From the NCBI GenBank assembly GCA_031270565.1, contig JAISXJ010000057.1, forward strand, positions 1 to 16,481: a stretch of 16,481 nt of DNA, read 5' to 3'. The notes under the pieces are model-generated. The model was given only the letters and a program-made list of their open reading frames with translations. It searched no databases and was not told where the DNA came from. This DNA is from Prevotellaceae bacterium (GTDB lineage Bacteria; Bacteroidota; Bacteroidia; Bacteroidales; Paludibacteraceae). Shown here one piece after another: positions 14,785 through 16,481 of this stretch (its first letter is position 1; the number at the start of each line of letters is the position of its first letter). Position numbers and translations under genes: made by a program.

Positions 14785-14810
14785 AAAAGCCCCCGTTTCC
14801 GGAGGCTTTT
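14785..14810 (-). terminator. intrinsic terminator of the FISUMP gene
   Basis: AAAAGCCCCCG-TTTC-CGGAGGCTTTT forms an 11-bp stem. In the minus-strand RNA every position pairs (one G-U wobble), and the stem is followed by a T run; in the plus-strand RNA that position is a C-A mismatch. It therefore fits best as the terminator of the gene ending at 14833, 22 bp away. A T run on the other side allows weak action on the + strand as well. Confidence 0.85.
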
Positions 14811-14832
14811 GTTTTTTTCTGAACGGATGAAA

Positions 14833-16170
14833 TTATAATGATTTCACACACCGCACAGAAAAGCCGTGTCCAAGATCAAGGTTGGCGGAGGTCGTCTGTA
14901 CACCGTTAGAGAAGATTTGTGTCCCATAAACACTAGCCGTACTGTTCCAATAGAAGCCGTAGAAGCCGACTTGTCTTATGTCACTGCCAATACAGTGGCG
15001 ATATCCGGCGGCAGGCAGGAATAAAAGAGGCTCAGGAGCATCGTCGTCGTGAAGGGATTTTCCTGTAAAAATCGTAGCAACATTACCATCAGTTAATCCA
15101 TCATAAACATTTCCAGCTGCTTTGGCAGCAGTCCATACCGAAGCCTTGTAAACAGCGTAACCGGAAGAAGTTGTGCCGTCTGTCCAACTGTTGGAAGGAA
15201 TACATTTGCCGGAGGAACAAACTACTGGTATCCATGTTAAACCGCTGTTAATAGCGCCGTGACCGGATACAGTTGTGCTAATATTACCGCCGGCAGTCTG
15301 AGGAGTGCCGTAGCCGTAATCAGTAAGCCGTTCAAATTCATCCTGTGTGGGAACACGCCAACCGTCAGGGCAGGGATCGTATTGGGTTTTGACAGGCTTC
15401 TGGTAATAACTACCGTCTGAACTATAAACACCTCCGGCAATAGCAGTACCAATTGCCACCCCGTTACCCCAGAGACTATTTTTAGCAGGACTTGTTCCTG
15501 TGTACCATTGAGTATTACCATAGTAAAATTTCCCGTCAGTGGGTATTATAGCTGACTGTCCTGAAACAGCATTTTCTGTTCCGTTATAACGAGTGTAATT
15601 CGATATATTTACGGCGTGTTCGAGATCTTTACGTCCCCATTGAAAAAAACCGCCGTAAACGCAGGCGTCAAGCTTATTAAAAGCATTGTTTGCCAGATAT
15701 GCCATCTGCTGTTTGGCAGCAGAAAGGTTAGGATAATCGGTATTAAGTTTTTCTACGTTTGCTCCAAGATTGTACGGGGCAAAGGTTATGGCATGTTCGG
15801 GAGCGCCGATTTTGTTCCATTTGTTGCCGTCCCAAACATAAATACCTCGTCCGGGCATATCAATACTGTTCGTTTGGGATACTTCCAGTTTGAGTAAAGC
15901 ATTCGTGTTATAAACAACGATGCCGGTGAGGTCTGTATTGACATCCTGCTCTCCGGTAATATCGACTAATTGACCGGCAGGAATATGCGTCAATTTGTCT
16001 AAATAGATATGCGAGAGTAGCAGCCCGCCTTTGGTCGTGCTATTCAAATCCAGAATAGCACCTTTTTGGGGTTCTGTACTGCCGCCAATAGTTACCTGCG
16101 CCGCAGAAAATGAAGCGACGCTTAAAAATGCTGCCACGAGAGCAGCGAAAAGAAATGTTTTTTGTTTCAT
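14833..16170 (-). CDS. secreted FISUMP-domain protein
   Basis: A 445-residue protein counted from the ATG at 16170. A GTG nine bases further upstream would add three residues, but MKQKTFLFAALVAAFLSVAS gives a normal signal peptide start, with cleavage near FSAAQ. The region after it (VTIGGSTEPQKGAILDLNS, LLLSHI, TGIVVYNT, GIYVWDGNKW) is typical of Bacteroidota surface-protein N-terminal segments. The C-terminal part is a FISUMP (Fibrobacter succinogenes major paralogous) domain: CVYGGFFQWGRKD, YDPCPDGWRVPTQDEFERL, LFLPAAGYR, FYWNST and GFSVRCVKSL. There is no lipobox and no obvious type IX secretion tail. The function of these domains is not established; an extracellular or outer-membrane role is inferred. 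It stands alone with its own terminator, and a hairpin cluster lies upstream. Confidence 0.85.
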   Translation of the reverse strand: MKQKTFLFAALVAAFLSVASFSAAQVTIGGSTEPQKGAILDLNSTTKGGLLLSHIYLDKLTHIPAGQLVDITGEQDVNTDLTGIVVYNTNALLKLEVSQTNSIDMPGRGIYVWDGNKWNKIGAPEHAITFAPYNLGANVEKLNTDYPNLSAAKQQMAYLANNAFNKLDACVYGGFFQWGRKDLEHAVNISNYTRYNGTENAVSGQSAIIPTDGKFYYGNTQWYTGTSPAKNSLWGNGVAIGTAIAGGVYSSDGSYYQKPVKTQYDPCPDGWRVPTQDEFERLTDYGYGTPQTAGGNISTTVSGHGAINSGLTWIPVVCSSGKCIPSNSWTDGTTSSGYAVYKASVWTAAKAAGNVYDGLTDGNVATIFTGKSLHDDDAPEPLLFLPAAGYRHCIGSDIRQVGFYGFYWNSTASVYGTQIFSNGVQTTSANLDLGHGFSVRCVKSL

Positions 16171-16230
16171 AATAAACACATTTTAAATTAATTGATAGAT
16201 ATAATTAAGTTGTCAGTTTTCAGTTTTTCT

Positions 16231-16329
16231 ACCCCTCGTTTGTAACGAGGGGTAAATGGTAATCTCGTTTGTAACGAGATAGGTCGTTAAAAACGACCGA
16301 CCAACTAACTCCTCGTCAGAGACGAGGAG
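16231..16329. repeat. cluster of four perfect hairpins with 3-nt loops
   Basis: Hairpins at 16231-16253 (ACCCCTCGTT-TGT-AACGAGGGGT), 16262-16280 (ATCTCGTT-TGT-AACGAGAT), 16282-16298 (GGTCGTT-AAA-AACGACC) and 16309-16329 (CTCCTCGTC-AGA-GACGAGGAG) have perfect stems of 7-10 bp, all with 3-nt loops and related cores (CTCGTT/AACGAG). The word TCAGTTTTCAGTTTTTC just before them (16213-16229) also occurs at 8202-8218. The 311 bp between the FISUMP start and the window end hold no supported gene; from 16330 on I see only AT-rich sequence. The cluster could lie in the FISUMP leader or promoter region. Confidence 0.85.
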
Positions 16330-16481
16330 CAGTGGAGGCAACAAAACAGAACGGCAACACCCCCGAAAATTCCGGAAATGTGCCGCAATAATTATATATG
16401 TATATGGCGAAAAGACGCAAAAAGACTTTGCGTTGATAACCAGTAACAAAAAAGTTTTTAATAAATGATAATCCCTTGAAT

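Overview
The window looks like a chromosomal segment of a Bacteroidota (Bacteroidales-type) bacterium. The evidence is the gene families present (a DUF4105/Lnb-type membrane protein, a secreted alkaline-phosphatase-fold protein, a glucosaminidase-LysM protein and a FISUMP-domain protein), a textbook Bacteroidales -7 promoter element (TACCTTTGCA) in front of mnmA, and A-rich leaders that mostly lack Shine-Dalgarno sequences. It is mostly ordinary housekeeping sequence. The intergenic spaces, however, are unusually rich in structured repeats.

Layout. Positions 1-161 hold a G/C-run tandem array with a 21-bp period. Positions 170-770 hold a short direct-repeat pair, a truncated hypothetical gene and a dispersed repeat. 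Positions 775-8136 on the + strand form a tight purine-biosynthesis operon: purE, a very long ORF in which PurL (FGAM synthase) is fused in frame to a short-type PurC (SAICAR synthetase), a second stand-alone purC of the long type, and purF. A 90-bp sequence lies in the same orientation on both sides of the operon (624-713 and 8281-8370, 87/90 identical).

Positions 8374-14391 on the - strand form a second co-oriented run, transcribed from mnmA: mnmA (tRNA 2-thiouridine), upp (uracil salvage), crcB (fluoride channel), a glucosaminidase-LysM cell-wall hydrolase, a DUF4105/Lnb-family membrane protein, and a secreted alkaline-phosphatase-superfamily protein that seems to have lost its catalytic residues. 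Positions 14437-14783 are a hairpin-rich, MITE-like element. A FISUMP-domain secreted protein follows on the - strand (14833-16170) with its own terminator. A cluster of four perfect 3-nt-loop hairpins lies upstream of it.

How the genes work together: the + strand cluster covers amidophosphoribosyltransferase (step 1), FGAM synthase, N5-CAIR mutase and SAICAR synthetase of de novo IMP synthesis; the other pur genes are not in the window. The - strand run mixes tRNA modification, pyrimidine salvage, ion export and envelope functions, and is probably only a co-transcribed neighbourhood. The observations most worth following are the PurL-PurC fusion beside a second, different PurC; the direct repeats bracketing the operon; the family of small hairpin elements with inverted AT-rich ends; the repeat-associated promoter sequence shared by purE and mnmA; and the apparent pseudo-phosphatase next to the Lnb-like gene. 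I did not find a defence system, CRISPR array, integrase or transposase.
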